NCBI GenBank assembly: GCA_016190665.1
Contig: JACPQD010000079.1
Span: 1 to 64,000 of the forward strand
DNA length: 64,000 nt
From: Chloroflexota bacterium
GTDB lineage: Bacteria; Chloroflexota; Dehalococcoidia; JACPQD01
Direction of reading: 5' to 3'
Shown: positions 45,076 to 54,316 of the stretch, piece by piece
How the letters are laid out: every line of letters starts with the position of its first letter
Numbering within the stretch: the first letter of the stretch is position 1
Position numbers and translations under genes: made by a program
Notes under the pieces: generated by a model
The model's input: only the letters and a program-made list of their open reading frames with translations
The model's database searches: none
Told to the model about the DNA's origin: nothing

Positions 45076-46893
45076 TTATAGGTACTCCTTCACCTTCTCC
45101 GCCGCCGCTTTCGTGACGCCTTTAACGGCAGCTATCTCCTCCAGTGACGCCTCTTTGATGGCTCGAACCGAGCCAAACTTCTTCAACAGCGCCCGCTTTC
45201 GCTTCGGGCCGATGCCGGGCACGGAGTCCAGCGCCGAAGCGATGGCGGCTTTCTTCCGCACCCTCAGGTGGTAAGCTAGGGCGAAGCGGTGCGCCTCATC
45301 GCGGATGCGCTGGACGAGATAGAGAGCCTCGGAGTTGCGCGGAAGCATGATGGCCTCGGGGCTGCCGGGGACGAAGACCTCCTCGTTCTCCTTCGCGATG
45401 CTGGCCACGGGGACAAAGTCGGCCCCCACGCTGCGCACCGCCTCCAGGGCGGCGTTAAGCTGCCCCTTGCCGCCGTCGATGAGCACCAGGTCGGGCAGGG
45501 CGGTCCACGGGGATGCGGCGTCCTCGACGGAGACCCGCTTGAAGCGGCGGACCAGCACCTCCTGCATCATGGCGTAATCGTTGGCCCCCCTGACTGTCTT
45601 GATGCGGAAGCGCCGGTAGTCGGAAGGCTTGGGCGCGCCTTTTTCAAAGACCACCATGCTGCCCACCGCCGAGGTGCCCATGATGTCCGATATGTCGTAG
45701 CATTCGATGCGCGATAGCATTCCAACCAAACCTAGAGACCTCTGCAGCTCTGCCAGGGCGCCGGCGATCCTTTCCGCGCCGGCGAGCCGCGTCGCCCGCT
45801 CCGCCTCCAGAAAATGGCGCGCGTTCTCCGCTACCAGGTCGACCAGCCTCTTCTTATCGCCGCGGACGGGCACCCTCAGCTTGACCATTCCTCCCCGTTG
45901 CGACCCAAGCCACTTCTGCATGATCTCCACGTCCTCTGGAGCGTGCTGGAGGACGATGGTGGGCGGCACATAAGGCGCGGAGCTGTAAAACTGCTCCAGG
46001 AAGCTGGTCATTATCTTGGCGGTATCCTCGTCGCGAGCCCCCTTCAGCAGGTAATGCTCCTGCCCGATGAGGTTGCCCCGGCGGACGAAGAAGACCTGTA
46101 CGGCAGCGTCGTCGTCCGTTTGGGCAAGCGCGATGACATCCTCGTCGCCAGCCAGGGGCACGGAGACCTTCTGTCGCTCCATGACGTTCTCGATGAGCCT
46201 GATGTGGTCGCGCAGAACAGCGGCCCGCTCGAACGCCATGTCCTCGGCGGCCTCCTCCATCCTGCGGCGCAACTGACGCAGGATCTGGTCCTGCTTCCCT
46301 TCAAGGAACATGATCAGTTGGCGGATGTTCTCCCGGTACTCCTCCGGCGTCACGGCGCCGATGGTGCGCCCCGGACAGAGACGGAGGTGATAGGCGAGGC
46401 AGGGCCGGGAGGCGGGTCCTCTAATGGGCAGGGTACACGTGCAATAAGGGAAGACTCTCCTGACGACGTTCATGGCCGCCTTGACGGAGGCAGCGCTGGC
46501 ATAGGGGCCGAAGTAGCGCGACCCGTCCCGCTCCAGCTTCCGAGTGATATGCACGCGCGGCCACTCTTCGCCGAGGGTGATCTTCAAATAGGGGTAGGTC
46601 TTGTCATCCTTGAGCAGAACGTTGTAGTGGGGGCGATGCCTCTTGATGAGGTTGTTCTCCAGGATGAGAGCTTCCAGCTCGGAGTCGGTAACAATGGTGT
46701 CCAGGGCCACGACATGGGAGACCAGGTTCTGGATCTTGGGCGTCAGACCGTTGGGCGCGCCGAAGTAAGACCGCACCCGGCTGCGCAGGCTGCTCGCCTT
46801 GCCCACATAAAGGACGGCGGCTTTCTCGTCCTTCATGAGATAGACGCCCGGCTTGGCGGGGAGACTCTTAAGCTGTTGCGCCAAGGATTTCAC
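45076..46893 (-). CDS. uvrC: Excinuclease ABC subunit C
   Basis: A 605-residue UvrC. The N-terminal GIY-YIG nuclease domain reads PGVYLMKDEKAAVLYVGKA; the UVR region (LRRRMEEAAEDMAFERAAVLRD) is near residue 215; the RNase H-like nuclease domain includes CYDISDIMGTSAVGSMVVF and DLVLIDGGKGQLNAA; the helix-hairpin-helix pair ends the protein (SVPGIGPKRKRALLKKFGS). The start is a GTG. TATAAT (46905-46900) lies 7 bases before it, so the message may be leaderless. It makes the dual incision in nucleotide excision repair. Confidence 0.95.
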   Translation of the reverse strand: MKSLAQQLKSLPAKPGVYLMKDEKAAVLYVGKASSLRSRVRSYFGAPNGLTPKIQNLVSHVVALDTIVTDSELEALILENNLIKRHRPHYNVLLKDDKTYPYLKITLGEEWPRVHITRKLERDGSRYFGPYASAASVKAAMNVVRRVFPYCTCTLPIRGPASRPCLAYHLRLCPGRTIGAVTPEEYRENIRQLIMFLEGKQDQILRQLRRRMEEAAEDMAFERAAVLRDHIRLIENVMERQKVSVPLAGDEDVIALAQTDDDAAVQVFFVRRGNLIGQEHYLLKGARDEDTAKIMTSFLEQFYSSAPYVPPTIVLQHAPEDVEIMQKWLGSQRGGMVKLRVPVRGDKKRLVDLVAENARHFLEAERATRLAGAERIAGALAELQRSLGLVGMLSRIECYDISDIMGTSAVGSMVVFEKGAPKPSDYRRFRIKTVRGANDYAMMQEVLVRRFKRVSVEDAASPWTALPDLVLIDGGKGQLNAALEAVRSVGADFVPVASIAKENEEVFVPGSPEAIMLPRNSEALYLVQRIRDEAHRFALAYHLRVRKKAAIASALDSVPGIGPKRKRALLKKFGSVRAIKEASLEEIAAVKGVTKAAAEKVKEYL

Positions 46894-46899
46894 GACTCT

Positions 46900-46905
46900 A
46901 TTATA
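46900..46905 (-). promoter_or_regulatory. uvrC -10 box
   Basis: A perfect TATAAT on the minus strand, 7 bases before the GTG start of uvrC; no good -35 box is visible at the usual distance. Confidence 0.45.
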
Positions 46906-47042
46906 GCATCGTGACGCCGGCGAGAGGCGGGAGCAGATTTTGGTGAAGCATGCGGCGCACACGAGACGCCGAGAGGCCGGCGGCGATGCCGTCGGCCTCC
47001 CTGTTCCTCTAAGACCGCAGCGGTCTTCTCTCTCACACACCC

Positions 47043-48134
47043 CTACCGCGAGACCAGCACCTGCGCCGGATTCGTGGCCTGATATTTGCCTTTGTTCGAC
47101 GTTATCTCAAAGGACTGCGGCGCCTTATCCAGGCCGTCGAGGACGTGGCTGATGAGCGGCGCCAACTGAATGCGCCTGGTGGCTACGAGGTGGACTACAT
47201 AGTCCAGCAGCTTGTCGCTGCAGTTGTCGGAGGAGAGGTAGCTGATGCCGCGTTCGCGCCACTCATCAGTCCTGAATTCCACTTTGTTGCCGATCCAGGC
47301 CACTTGCACGACTTTGCCCAGGTCGCGCACCATGTGCATGGCCTGGCCTTGAGTCTTCGTGCCCGCCAGCCCTTGCTCGGGGCTTCCACCGGCCGCCTCG
47401 AAGACCACGTCGGCCCCGAACCCATTGGTAAGCTCAATTACCGCCTGAACAGGGTCCACTTGCGTGGCATCCACGACGCAGTCGGCGCCAAGCTGCCTGG
47501 AGAGGGCCAGGGACTCCGGTCGTACGTCGATGCCGATGAGCTTCCCCGCGCCGCAGACTCGCGCCAGTTGCAGGCAGTAGAGCCCCATGACGCCCTGTCC
47601 AATGACCGCCACCGAATCCCCCATTTGGATGTGGGCCGCCGACACGTTCGATACCGCGCCGGTCAGAGGCTGGATACACGCGCCTTCATTGTCGCTGACG
47701 GAATCAGGCAGCACGGCCAGGACCTCCGCGGGGATAGTGGTGTACTCGGCGAAGCAGCCCGGGATCTGCCTGCCGATGTTGGGGCCCTTCCGGCAGAGGT
47801 CAGGGAAGCCGGCGCGGCAGATATCACATTCATGGCATGGGACGCGGGCCCGGCAGGCGACGCGGTCGCCCACCTTCACCCTGGTGACCCCCTCGCCGAG
47901 TTCCACGACCTCGGCGCAGAACTCATGGCCGAAAAGGGGCACCGGCGCCTTCTCGGCTATCAGCCTCTTCACCGTCTCCGTGCCGCTGATGGGCATGCCC
48001 ACGGCCCGCTGCGCTTCAGTGACGCTAGGCTGCACCACCCGCGTCTTCAGGATGACCCACCCCGGCTTGCACTCAGGCATAGGCACATCGTCCAACCTCA
48101 TGTCCCCCAGAGCGTAGAATCGCCACTGCTTCAT
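47043..48134 (-). CDS. Zinc-dependent alcohol dehydrogenase (MDR superfamily)
   Basis: A 363-residue medium-chain dehydrogenase. The catalytic-zinc region is GHEFCAEVVELGEGV, and the structural-zinc site is CHECDICRAGFPDLC. The NAD-binding motif is VIGQGVMGLYCLQLARVCGA. The N-terminus (MKQWRFYALGDMRLDDVPMPECKPGWV) is typical. It oxidises an alcohol or polyol of unknown identity. It lies 31 bases after the flavin oxidoreductase gene on the same strand, probably in one operon. Confidence 0.9.
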   Translation of the reverse strand: MKQWRFYALGDMRLDDVPMPECKPGWVILKTRVVQPSVTEAQRAVGMPISGTETVKRLIAEKAPVPLFGHEFCAEVVELGEGVTRVKVGDRVACRARVPCHECDICRAGFPDLCRKGPNIGRQIPGCFAEYTTIPAEVLAVLPDSVSDNEGACIQPLTGAVSNVSAAHIQMGDSVAVIGQGVMGLYCLQLARVCGAGKLIGIDVRPESLALSRQLGADCVVDATQVDPVQAVIELTNGFGADVVFEAAGGSPEQGLAGTKTQGQAMHMVRDLGKVVQVAWIGNKVEFRTDEWRERGISYLSSDNCSDKLLDYVVHLVATRRIQLAPLISHVLDGLDKAPQSFEITSNKGKYQATNPAQVLVSR

Positions 48135-48165
48135 GGTTCCTCCTTTTCTTTGCCTGGCCTAACTC

Positions 48166-49128
48166 CTATGTGAAGCACAAGCGCTTCCTTATTGCCTCCG
48201 CTCCGTCGATAATTTCGTCGATGACTTGCTTTGCAGATTTCACTTCATGGACCAGGCCCACCACCTGGCCGCAAGAGATGACGCCGGCGTTCACCTCGCC
48301 GGTGGTGAGCGCGCGGCAGGCGTTGGGGCCCGCAATTATCGGCATCAGCTCTTCCAAGGCAGCGCCTTTTCGGTCCAGTTCCAGCGCCTTCAGAGAGGTC
48401 TCGGTCTTCATGGCGCGCATGGTGTTGCGGATGCCGCGGTTTATCATGAGCGTATCCGTCTCCCGGGCGCTGATGAGCCAGTCCTTGATCTGAGGGTGCG
48501 CCAGGCACTCGATGGTAGCCATGAAGCGGGTACCCATCAGGATGCCCTCGGCGCCCAGGGCCAGGGCAGCCAGCAAGCCTCGGGCGTCGGCGAAGCCGCC
48601 CGCCGCCACCACGGGCACCTTGACCGAGTCCACCACTCGTGGAACGAGCACCAGGGAAGTAACGTCCTCCTCGCCGGGATGGCCGCCGCATTCGGTGCCC
48701 ACTATACAGATGGCATCCACCCCCAGCCTCTCCGCCGACTGGGCGAAGCGCACCCCGGTGACCTTGTGCATCACCGTCACCCCGCCATCCTTCAGCTGCT
48801 TCATATGGGGTTCCGGGCTCCGCCCCGAGGTCTCCACGAAGCGCACCCCCTCGCTGATCGCGACATCGATGTATTCATCGACCTTCACCGGGCGAGCGGC
48901 GGGAAAGAGGTTGATGTTGACCGCGAAGGGCTTGCCGGTCAAGCTCCTCGTCTTCCTGATCTCATCGCGTAGCTCCGTTGTGGAGGCGAAATGATGGGAC
49001 GTGAGAATTCCCAGGCCGCCAGCATTGGAAACGGCCGCCACCAGCTCCGCCCTGGCCAGCCATTGCATGCCACCCTGGAGGATGGGATGCTGAATGCCAA
49101 AGAGCTCGGTAATCCTGGTCCTGAACAA
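48166..49128 (-). CDS. Nitronate monooxygenase-family flavoprotein
   Basis: A 320-residue TIM-barrel FMN enzyme: ITELFGIQHPILQGGMQWLARAELVAAVSNAGGLGIL at the N-terminus, VGTECGGHPGEEDVTSL in the middle and VAAGGFADARGLLAALALGAEGILMGTRFMAT near the FMN phosphate site. The start is a TTG with GGGGGACACG upstream; longer readings to 49287 are unconserved. A paralogue is at 50766. It may be a 2-nitropropane dioxygenase or an enoyl reductase-like enzyme. It leads the pair with the alcohol dehydrogenase. Confidence 0.88.
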   Translation of the reverse strand: MFRTRITELFGIQHPILQGGMQWLARAELVAAVSNAGGLGILTSHHFASTTELRDEIRKTRSLTGKPFAVNINLFPAARPVKVDEYIDVAISEGVRFVETSGRSPEPHMKQLKDGGVTVMHKVTGVRFAQSAERLGVDAICIVGTECGGHPGEEDVTSLVLVPRVVDSVKVPVVAAGGFADARGLLAALALGAEGILMGTRFMATIECLAHPQIKDWLISARETDTLMINRGIRNTMRAMKTETSLKALELDRKGAALEELMPIIAGPNACRALTTGEVNAGVISCGQVVGLVHEVKSAKQVIDEIIDGAEAIRKRLCFT

Positions 49129-49521
49129 CGTGTCCCCCTTCGTTGGAAAAAGCCCCGGTTTCAGGCGGGTTATCTGTGTGGGAGTCAAGGAAGATCCGAC
49201 TGCCGGACTCTCCGTCCCTCCCGTCGGCGTCCACCCTGGCTCCCCAGTCCAGGGTGGCAGTATGACACTTCTGCCCACCGAAGTCAATCCCTGGAGGATT
49301 TTCGGAGGTGTCAGCCGGGACGGGCCAGGGTCGTTAGCTCTAGAGAAACAGCCCGACCCTGCCCCAAAATGAAGCTAGCGTTCGAAGACAGCGAGAAAGC
49401 GACCACTGGAGGGCCCCCAGCGCTTCCAGGCGCTCCGGGGCATAGTATGGGCCACAGCAGCCGCACGGTCTGCAAGGCGCCGGGCCCTGGAGGATTGCAC
49501 CTGATACTCCGTACGAGAGGT
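49129..49521. other. Intergenic region, nothing recognised
   Basis: About 390 bases between the flavoprotein gene and tatA. No convincing frame, repeat or RNA was seen. Confidence 0.5.
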
Positions 49522-49716
49522 TTATGCGCTCTTATCTTGTTTCGGCTCAGCCTCCTTGGCCGGAGGCCGCTCATCCTCACCCGTAGAAGACCGCCGGAAC
49601 TCGCGGATCCCCTTGCCCAGCGCCCCACCAACCTCCGGCAATCTCCCCACGCCGAAAACGATAAGTATCACCACCAGAACTATTATCAGCTCCATAGGAC
49701 CAATATTGAACGGCAT
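49522..49716 (-). CDS. tatA: Sec-independent translocase protein TatA/E
   Basis: A 64-residue TatA-like protein: a single N-terminal membrane helix ([25 protein letters not shown]), the FG motif, then an amphipathic helix ([11 protein letters not shown]) and a charged tail. GGAGGCGTGAGAT precedes its ATG. It forms the pore part of the twin-arginine export system; tatC is not in the window. Confidence 0.93.
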   Translation of the reverse strand: MPFNIGPMELIIVLVVILIVFGVGRLPEVGGALGKGIREFRRSSTGEDERPPAKEAEPKQDKSA

Positions 49717-49857
49717 ATCTCACGCCTCCATACGCTGATGCCACCAGAATAGCACCGGCGCCTACCGAAGTCAAGCTGCTGAGACCGCTGCGCCAAGTAC
49801 CTGTGCGTCGGTGGTTGTTTCCCGCCGCGGCACTGAGCAAATGCGACGTCCGACTGC

Positions 49858-50523
49858 TCACTCGAATCCATGCCACCGGACCAGGACGTCCAGCGGCTCT
49901 CTATCGCTCTGGTGTGTGTTCGGCACGGCGTCCCAATCAGGATAGCCGATAGAGATGCCGACTACTATCTTCTTGGAATCGGGTATGTTCAAGATGCGAC
50001 GCAGGACATCGGGATATCTCACCAAGGCCGCTTGCGCGCAGGTCCCCAGTCCGTAGTGCTGCGCCGCCAGCATGACGTTCTGGGCCAGTAGCCCGAGATC
50101 GAATAGAGACCATGCTGTGAGCGACCTATCCAGATAGAAGATTATTGCGTTCGGTGCGCCGAAGAGGCCAGGGCCTTGCAGGCTCCACCAGCGCCTTTTC
50201 TCGACATCATCCCGCCGGATGCCAAGCACCTCGAAGAGCCGCCTTCCATTGTTCTTAATGCGGTCCAGCCACGGCGATGGGAACTCTGGCCACGGGATAT
50301 CTGAGTAGGGGGCCGCGCCGGCCGCCGCCTTTTGCAGGATAGCTTTCCTGACCTGCTCCACGACTCCGCCGCCCAGCACGGCGAACTCCCAAGGCTGGGA
50401 GTTCGCCCAAGAAGGCGCCCGAACAGCGATTTCGAGGAGATCGCGCAAGACCTCCCCGGGTACGGGGTCCGGCTTGAAAGCCCTGATGCTCTTCCGGGTC
50501 TTAATGGCATCGATCAAGTCCAT
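49858..50523 (-). CDS. Nitroreductase-family protein
   Basis: A 221-residue FMN-dependent nitroreductase-like protein: MDLIDAIKTRKSIRAFKPDPVP, then APSWANSQPWEFAVLGG and FDLGLLAQNVMLAAQHYGLGTCAQAA, ending with VGISIGYPD. The ATG follows GGGAGGTAGTCGT; the longer open frame to 50688 is not conserved. It probably reduces nitro or quinone compounds with NAD(P)H. It stands alone. Confidence 0.9.
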   Translation of the reverse strand: MDLIDAIKTRKSIRAFKPDPVPGEVLRDLLEIAVRAPSWANSQPWEFAVLGGGVVEQVRKAILQKAAAGAAPYSDIPWPEFPSPWLDRIKNNGRRLFEVLGIRRDDVEKRRWWSLQGPGLFGAPNAIIFYLDRSLTAWSLFDLGLLAQNVMLAAQHYGLGTCAQAALVRYPDVLRRILNIPDSKKIVVGISIGYPDWDAVPNTHQSDREPLDVLVRWHGFE

Positions 50524-50671
50524 ACGACTACCTCCCTGAATCTTGCTCTCTCCCAGTATAACAACAGGTGAGACGTGGGAGAAAGGCCAGCGCGCCCCCG
50601 CAGGGATCGCGTATCTCAATACCAGTGGCATGACGAATAATAGAGGGCGCTGCTGTGGCGCCAGCGCACTG

Positions 50672-50700
50672 TTGACATTCGCCGTCAAAAGGTGTTATCT
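50672..50700 (+). promoter_or_regulatory. Candidate promoter of flavoprotein gene at 50766
   Basis: TTGACA (50672-50677), a 17-base spacer and TTATCT (50695-50700), about 60 bases before the ATG. Confidence 0.5.
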
Positions 50701-50765
50701 GTTAGTTCGTCGTCTCCTGGGGGCGAATCGCTAATTCTGGCCATAATCGAGGAGAGATTGAGCAC

Positions 50766-51776
50766 ATGAAGAAGACAGCCATTTGCGACCGGTTGGGCAT
50801 CGAATATCCGATAGTTCAAGCTCCTATGGCCTGGATCACGCCCGCGGAGTTCGCTGCCGCCGTCTCCAACGCGGGGGGATTGGGCACCATCGGCCCCATG
50901 GCGGGCATCAAGGGACCCCGGGAGGCTGGGGATGCAGACGTGGTGGGCGAGCGCCTCCGGGAACAGATAAGAAAGGCGCGCAGCCTCACCAGCAAACCCT
51001 TCTCGGCCAACGTTCCGGTGGGCCGGGGAGGCCGCGCGCCCATCAGCGATAGAATGGTGGACGTGATCATCGAGGAGAAGCCCCCAGTGGTGATAGTGGT
51101 AATGGGCTCGCCCGCTCTCTACACGAAACGCCTCAAAGCGGCCGGCATCTTCGTGATGCACGCTGTGGGCTCCGTCAAGCATGCCCAATTCGCTGAGGCC
51201 CAGGGCGTTGACGCCGTTATATGCGAAGGGTACGAGGGGGGCGGCCATCTGGGCGGCGAGGAGCTGACCACCTTCGTCATGACCCCTCAGGTCGCCGACG
51301 CCGTCAAGATACCGGTGGTAGCCGGAGGAGGCATCGGCGATGCCCGGGGCCTGGTGGCTGCCCTCGCCCTGGGCGCCTCGGCGGCCTACGTTGGCACGCG
51401 CTTCATGGCCACCATCGAATGCCCGGTGCACCCCAACATGAAGCAGGCTATCCTCGATGCCATCGACACCAGCACCATCGCCTTTGGCAGAAAGACCGGC
51501 CTCTCCCGCTGCCTGAAGAACGAATACACGCGCGAGCATGTGGCGCTGGAGGCCGGCGGGTCCTCCTTCGAGGAAATGCGCGAGTACGAACGGTCCGGCA
51601 CGCCCTCCCTCCAGGGTCGGAGGCGCGTCCCGGCGGCGCTTATCGACGGCAACGTGGTCCACGGCTCCGCCGCCATGGGCGCCGTCGCCGGCCTGGTAAA
51701 GGAGGTTGTCAGCGTCGCCGACCTGATCCAGAGCATGGTAAAAGGGGCAGACGAAATACTGAAGAGGCTGGCGTAG
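50766..51776 (+). CDS. Nitronate monooxygenase-family flavoprotein (second copy)
   Basis: A 336-residue TIM-barrel FMN protein, distant paralogue of the one at 48166: ICDRLGIEYPIVQAPMAWITPAEFAAAVSNAGGLGTIG, EGYEGGGHLGGEELTTF, and VAGGGIGDARGLVAALALGASAAYVGTRFMAT. GAGGAGAGATTGAGCAC precedes the ATG. The substrate is unknown; these enzymes oxidise nitronates or act as enoyl-ACP reductase-like proteins. Confidence 0.9.
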   Translation: MKKTAICDRLGIEYPIVQAPMAWITPAEFAAAVSNAGGLGTIGPMAGIKGPREAGDADVVGERLREQIRKARSLTSKPFSANVPVGRGGRAPISDRMVDVIIEEKPPVVIVVMGSPALYTKRLKAAGIFVMHAVGSVKHAQFAEAQGVDAVICEGYEGGGHLGGEELTTFVMTPQVADAVKIPVVAGGGIGDARGLVAALALGASAAYVGTRFMATIECPVHPNMKQAILDAIDTSTIAFGRKTGLSRCLKNEYTREHVALEAGGSSFEEMREYERSGTPSLQGRRRVPAALIDGNVVHGSAAMGAVAGLVKEVVSVADLIQSMVKGADEILKRLA

Positions 51777-51822
51777 CCTCAACACACCTCGATATCCAAT
51801 CCCCATCACCATCGCTATCTCT

Positions 51823-51852
51823 TTGACTTTTGGCCCTCCTCCGTGCTACATT
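51823..51852 (+). promoter_or_regulatory. Candidate promoter of PIN-TRAM gene
   Basis: TTGACT (51823-51828), an 18-base spacer and TACATT (51847-51852). Transcription would start about 150 bases before the ATG at 52007, leaving a long leader. Confidence 0.5.
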
Positions 51853-51954
51853 TAATTTAGCTGAATTATCCACCGGTTCTTCCTGGCATCCGAGAACGCT
51901 TGTCTCGGGTGCACTTCATACAAAGGTTAAAGTCATGTCATTAGGGAAGCTCAC

Positions 51955-51983
51955 AGGTGTACTGCGGTACACTTTTTTGTTTT
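51955..51983 (+). terminator. Leader terminator upstream of PIN-TRAM gene
   Basis: GTGTAC (51957-51962), loop TGCG, GTACAC (51967-51972), extended by two pairs, then TTTTTTGTTTT. It lies between the promoter and the ribosome-binding site, so it may attenuate the gene or end a short leader RNA. Confidence 0.6.
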
Positions 51984-52006
51984 CGGGCAGTGGCGGAGGT
52001 GTCACT

Positions 52007-53050
52007 ATGTTTGGTGATTTGGCGTCCCGCATCATATTCATGGTCATCTTCGGTTTCGTCGGTCTTCTAATGGGCAGCAATCTACCGCAGTCGTGGACCA
52101 TCGGATATGTCTCAGGCCCCATCATGGGCGCGCTGGTCGGCGGCGCGGTCGGCATCGCCACCGGCCCCTATCTGCTGTTCTTGCCCGCCCACTGGCTGCG
52201 CAGCCAGATAAGCCAGGCGTCGCCGCAGGCGATGTTATGGGCTGCCGCCGGACTGCTTATTGGGCTCTTTGCCGCTGCGCTGCTCGCTTTGCCCCTGTCG
52301 CTGCTGCCGGACCTCTACGGCAAAGTGCTGCCCGCCGTTTTCAGCCTTCTCCTCGGTCTCCTGGGGGTCCTCATGGCCACCATCGTCCACCAGGAGATGT
52401 CCCATATTGGGACCGCGTTGCCGAGTCTCGGCACAACCTCCCGGGGAACGCTTCAGAACGGCCGCAGGGTAGTGCTGGACACCAGCGCCATCATCGACGG
52501 CCGGATCGCAGACATCAGCCAGACCGGCTTCCTGCGGGAAACTCTGGTTGTCCCGAGATTCGTCCTTGACGAGCTGCGTCACATCGCCGATTCACCGGAT
52601 GCCATGCGTCGCAATCGGGGCCGGAGAGGCCTGGATATCCTCAACAAGCTCCAGAAGGAGTCAAACGTCCCCGTTCACATTTCCGATGCGGACTTCGAGG
52701 GCACCCCTGAGGTGGATGCCAAGCTGGTCATGCTCGCCAAGTCCCTGCGCTGCCCCATCGTAACGGGCGATTTCAATCTGAACCGCGTCGCCGAGCTTCA
52801 AGGCGTGTCAGTGCTCAACGTGAATGAGCTGGCCAACGCCGTCAAGCCGGTGGTCCTGCCCGGCGAGGAGCTGAGCGTGCGCATAATTCAGGAAGGCAAA
52901 GAGGCGGGGCAAGGCGTGGGATTCCTCGATGATGGCACCATGATCGTGGTGGAGGGTGGACGCCGCCATCTTAACAATCTGATAACCGTCATGGTGACGC
53001 GCGTGTTGCAGACCGCCGCCGGCCGTATGATCTTCGCGTACCCCAAGTAA
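52007..53050 (+). CDS. PIN/TRAM-domain membrane protein
   Basis: A 347-residue protein starting at the ATG after GGAGGTGTCACT. Four membrane segments fill residues 1-125, then comes a PIN ribonuclease-like domain (VLDTSAIIDGRIADI, with Asp residues; later IVTGDFNL) and a C-terminal TRAM domain (VRIIQEGKEAGQGVGFLDDGTMIVVEGGR) that binds RNA. This architecture (YacL-like) is common upstream of ispD in Gram-positive bacteria, as here, where ispD follows after 13 bases. It is probably an RNA-directed nuclease at the membrane. Confidence 0.92.
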   Translation: MFGDLASRIIFMVIFGFVGLLMGSNLPQSWTIGYVSGPIMGALVGGAVGIATGPYLLFLPAHWLRSQISQASPQAMLWAAAGLLIGLFAAALLALPLSLLPDLYGKVLPAVFSLLLGLLGVLMATIVHQEMSHIGTALPSLGTTSRGTLQNGRRVVLDTSAIIDGRIADISQTGFLRETLVVPRFVLDELRHIADSPDAMRRNRGRRGLDILNKLQKESNVPVHISDADFEGTPEVDAKLVMLAKSLRCPIVTGDFNLNRVAELQGVSVLNVNELANAVKPVVLPGEELSVRIIQEGKEAGQGVGFLDDGTMIVVEGGRRHLNNLITVMVTRVLQTAAGRMIFAYPK

Positions 53051-53063
53051 TCGGGAGTCGCCT

Positions 53064-53795
53064 TTGAGGGACGAGCCTAGCCGCTCACCGGGCGCCAGGC
53101 CCCTCGGGAAAGTAGGCGCCGTCATTGTGGCCGCCGGAAGCAGCCAGCGAATGGGCGGCCCCGACAAGATCTTCGCTGACCTTTCCAGTAAGCCCCTCAT
53201 AGCCCACACTGTCGAGGCCTTCCAGGATTCCGACTGGGTGGACCACGTTGTCCTTGTCCTCAGCAAGAGAAACCTGCTCCGGAGTCGCGAGCTTGCCTCC
53301 TACCCCAAGATGCGAGACGTATGCCTGGGGGGAATGCGGCGGCAAGACTCCGTGAAAGCCGGCCTGAAGAGGCTAGCCGACTGCGAGTGGGTGGTCATCC
53401 ACGATGGCGCCCGGCCTTTCGTGACCGTCGACCTCATCGAGCAAGGGCTGCTGGCTGCCCAGGAGACGGGCGCGGCGATAGCCGCCGTTCCGGTGAAGGA
53501 CACGATCAAGGTGGTGAACGGAGACAGCTTCGTTCAGGAAACCCCACCCCGAAAGCGCCTGTGGGCCGCCCAGACTCCTCAGGTTTTCCGCTTCGCCCTC
53601 CTCTGGGAGGCCTACAAGAAGGCCCGCGGCGAAGTCACCGATGACGCCATGTTGGTGGAGAGGCTCGGCCATAAGGTGAAGCTGTACATGGGGTCGTACG
53701 AAAACATAAAAGTGACCACCAGTGAAGACCTGGCGGTGGCAGGAGAGATCGCTTGCGGGAGGAAGCTACGGGAAAGGGTATCCGGGTCGGAATAG
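53064..53795 (+). CDS. ispD: 2-C-methyl-D-erythritol 4-phosphate cytidylyltransferase
   Basis: A 243-residue IspD with the nucleotide-binding VGAVIVAAGSSQRMGGPDKIF, the VVIHDGARPF motif and the C-terminal VTTSEDLAVA. The start is a TTG. It makes CDP-methylerythritol in the non-mevalonate isoprenoid pathway. Its end overlaps ispF by 43 bases, so the two are coupled. Confidence 0.95.
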   Translation: MRDEPSRSPGARPLGKVGAVIVAAGSSQRMGGPDKIFADLSSKPLIAHTVEAFQDSDWVDHVVLVLSKRNLLRSRELASYPKMRDVCLGGMRRQDSVKAGLKRLADCEWVVIHDGARPFVTVDLIEQGLLAAQETGAAIAAVPVKDTIKVVNGDSFVQETPPRKRLWAAQTPQVFRFALLWEAYKKARGEVTDDAMLVERLGHKVKLYMGSYENIKVTTSEDLAVAGEIACGRKLRERVSGSE

Positions 53796-54256
53796 GCCAC
53801 GACGTTCACCCGCTGGTTCCCGGCCGGAAGCTGATCATCGGAGGCATCGACATCTCCTTCGAGAAAGGCCTGGCGGGACACAGCGACGCCGACGTGCTCC
53901 TGCACGCCATTATGGACGCCCTGCTGGGAGCAACGGCCCTGGGCGATATCGGCCAGCATTTCCCGCCCAGCGACATACGCTACAAGGATATCTCCAGCCT
54001 CCTCCTTCTCAAGTATGTGAAGGACCTGCTGGTTTCGCGGGGCTGGCGAATTGGCAATATTGATGCTACTATAATAGCTGAGCGCCCCAGACTGGCAGCC
54101 CATATCGACGATATGCGACGCGTCATTGGAGAGACTCTGGAGTTGGACTCCGGCCGCGTGTCGATCAAGGCGACTACCAGCGAGGGCCTGGGCTTCGCTG
54201 GCCGCGGCGAAGGCATCGCCGCGCAGGCCGTAGCCCTCATCACCGAAAGCCTGTAG
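53753..54256 (+). CDS. ispF: 2-C-methyl-D-erythritol 2,4-cyclodiphosphate synthase
   Basis: A 167-residue IspF: GIGHDVHPLVPGRKLIIGG (metal Asp and His), HSDADVLLHAIMDALLGA and ATTSEGLGFAGRGEGIAA. It overlaps ispD, as often seen, and a TTG start is assumed; the conserved region begins at about residue 11. It catalyses the cyclisation step of the same isoprenoid pathway. Confidence 0.95.
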   Translation: MREEATGKGIRVGIGHDVHPLVPGRKLIIGGIDISFEKGLAGHSDADVLLHAIMDALLGATALGDIGQHFPPSDIRYKDISSLLLLKYVKDLLVSRGWRIGNIDATIIAERPRLAAHIDDMRRVIGETLELDSGRVSIKATTSEGLGFAGRGEGIAAQAVALITESL

Positions 54257-54300
54257 GGCACGGCGTGCTGTGAGGGGCACGGTGCACTGTGCCCCTACCG
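54254..54300. repeat. Diverged palindromic GGGCAC/GTGCCC element
   Basis: TAGGGCACGGCGTGCTGTGA, then GGGGCACGGTGCACTGTGCC. It resembles the GCATAGC palindromes at 24.6-25.7 kb and lies between ispF and cysE. Confidence 0.4.
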
Positions 54301-54316
54301 AGAGGGAGGGGGAGCT

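Noticed and set aside
45814-46914. 366-codon plus-strand frame opposite uvrC
   Set aside because: Antisense to a full-length, well-conserved uvrC; it is a shadow of high G+C codon bias.
50685-51812. 375-codon minus-strand frame opposite the flavoprotein gene
   Set aside because: Antisense to a conserved TIM-barrel gene and shows no family features.
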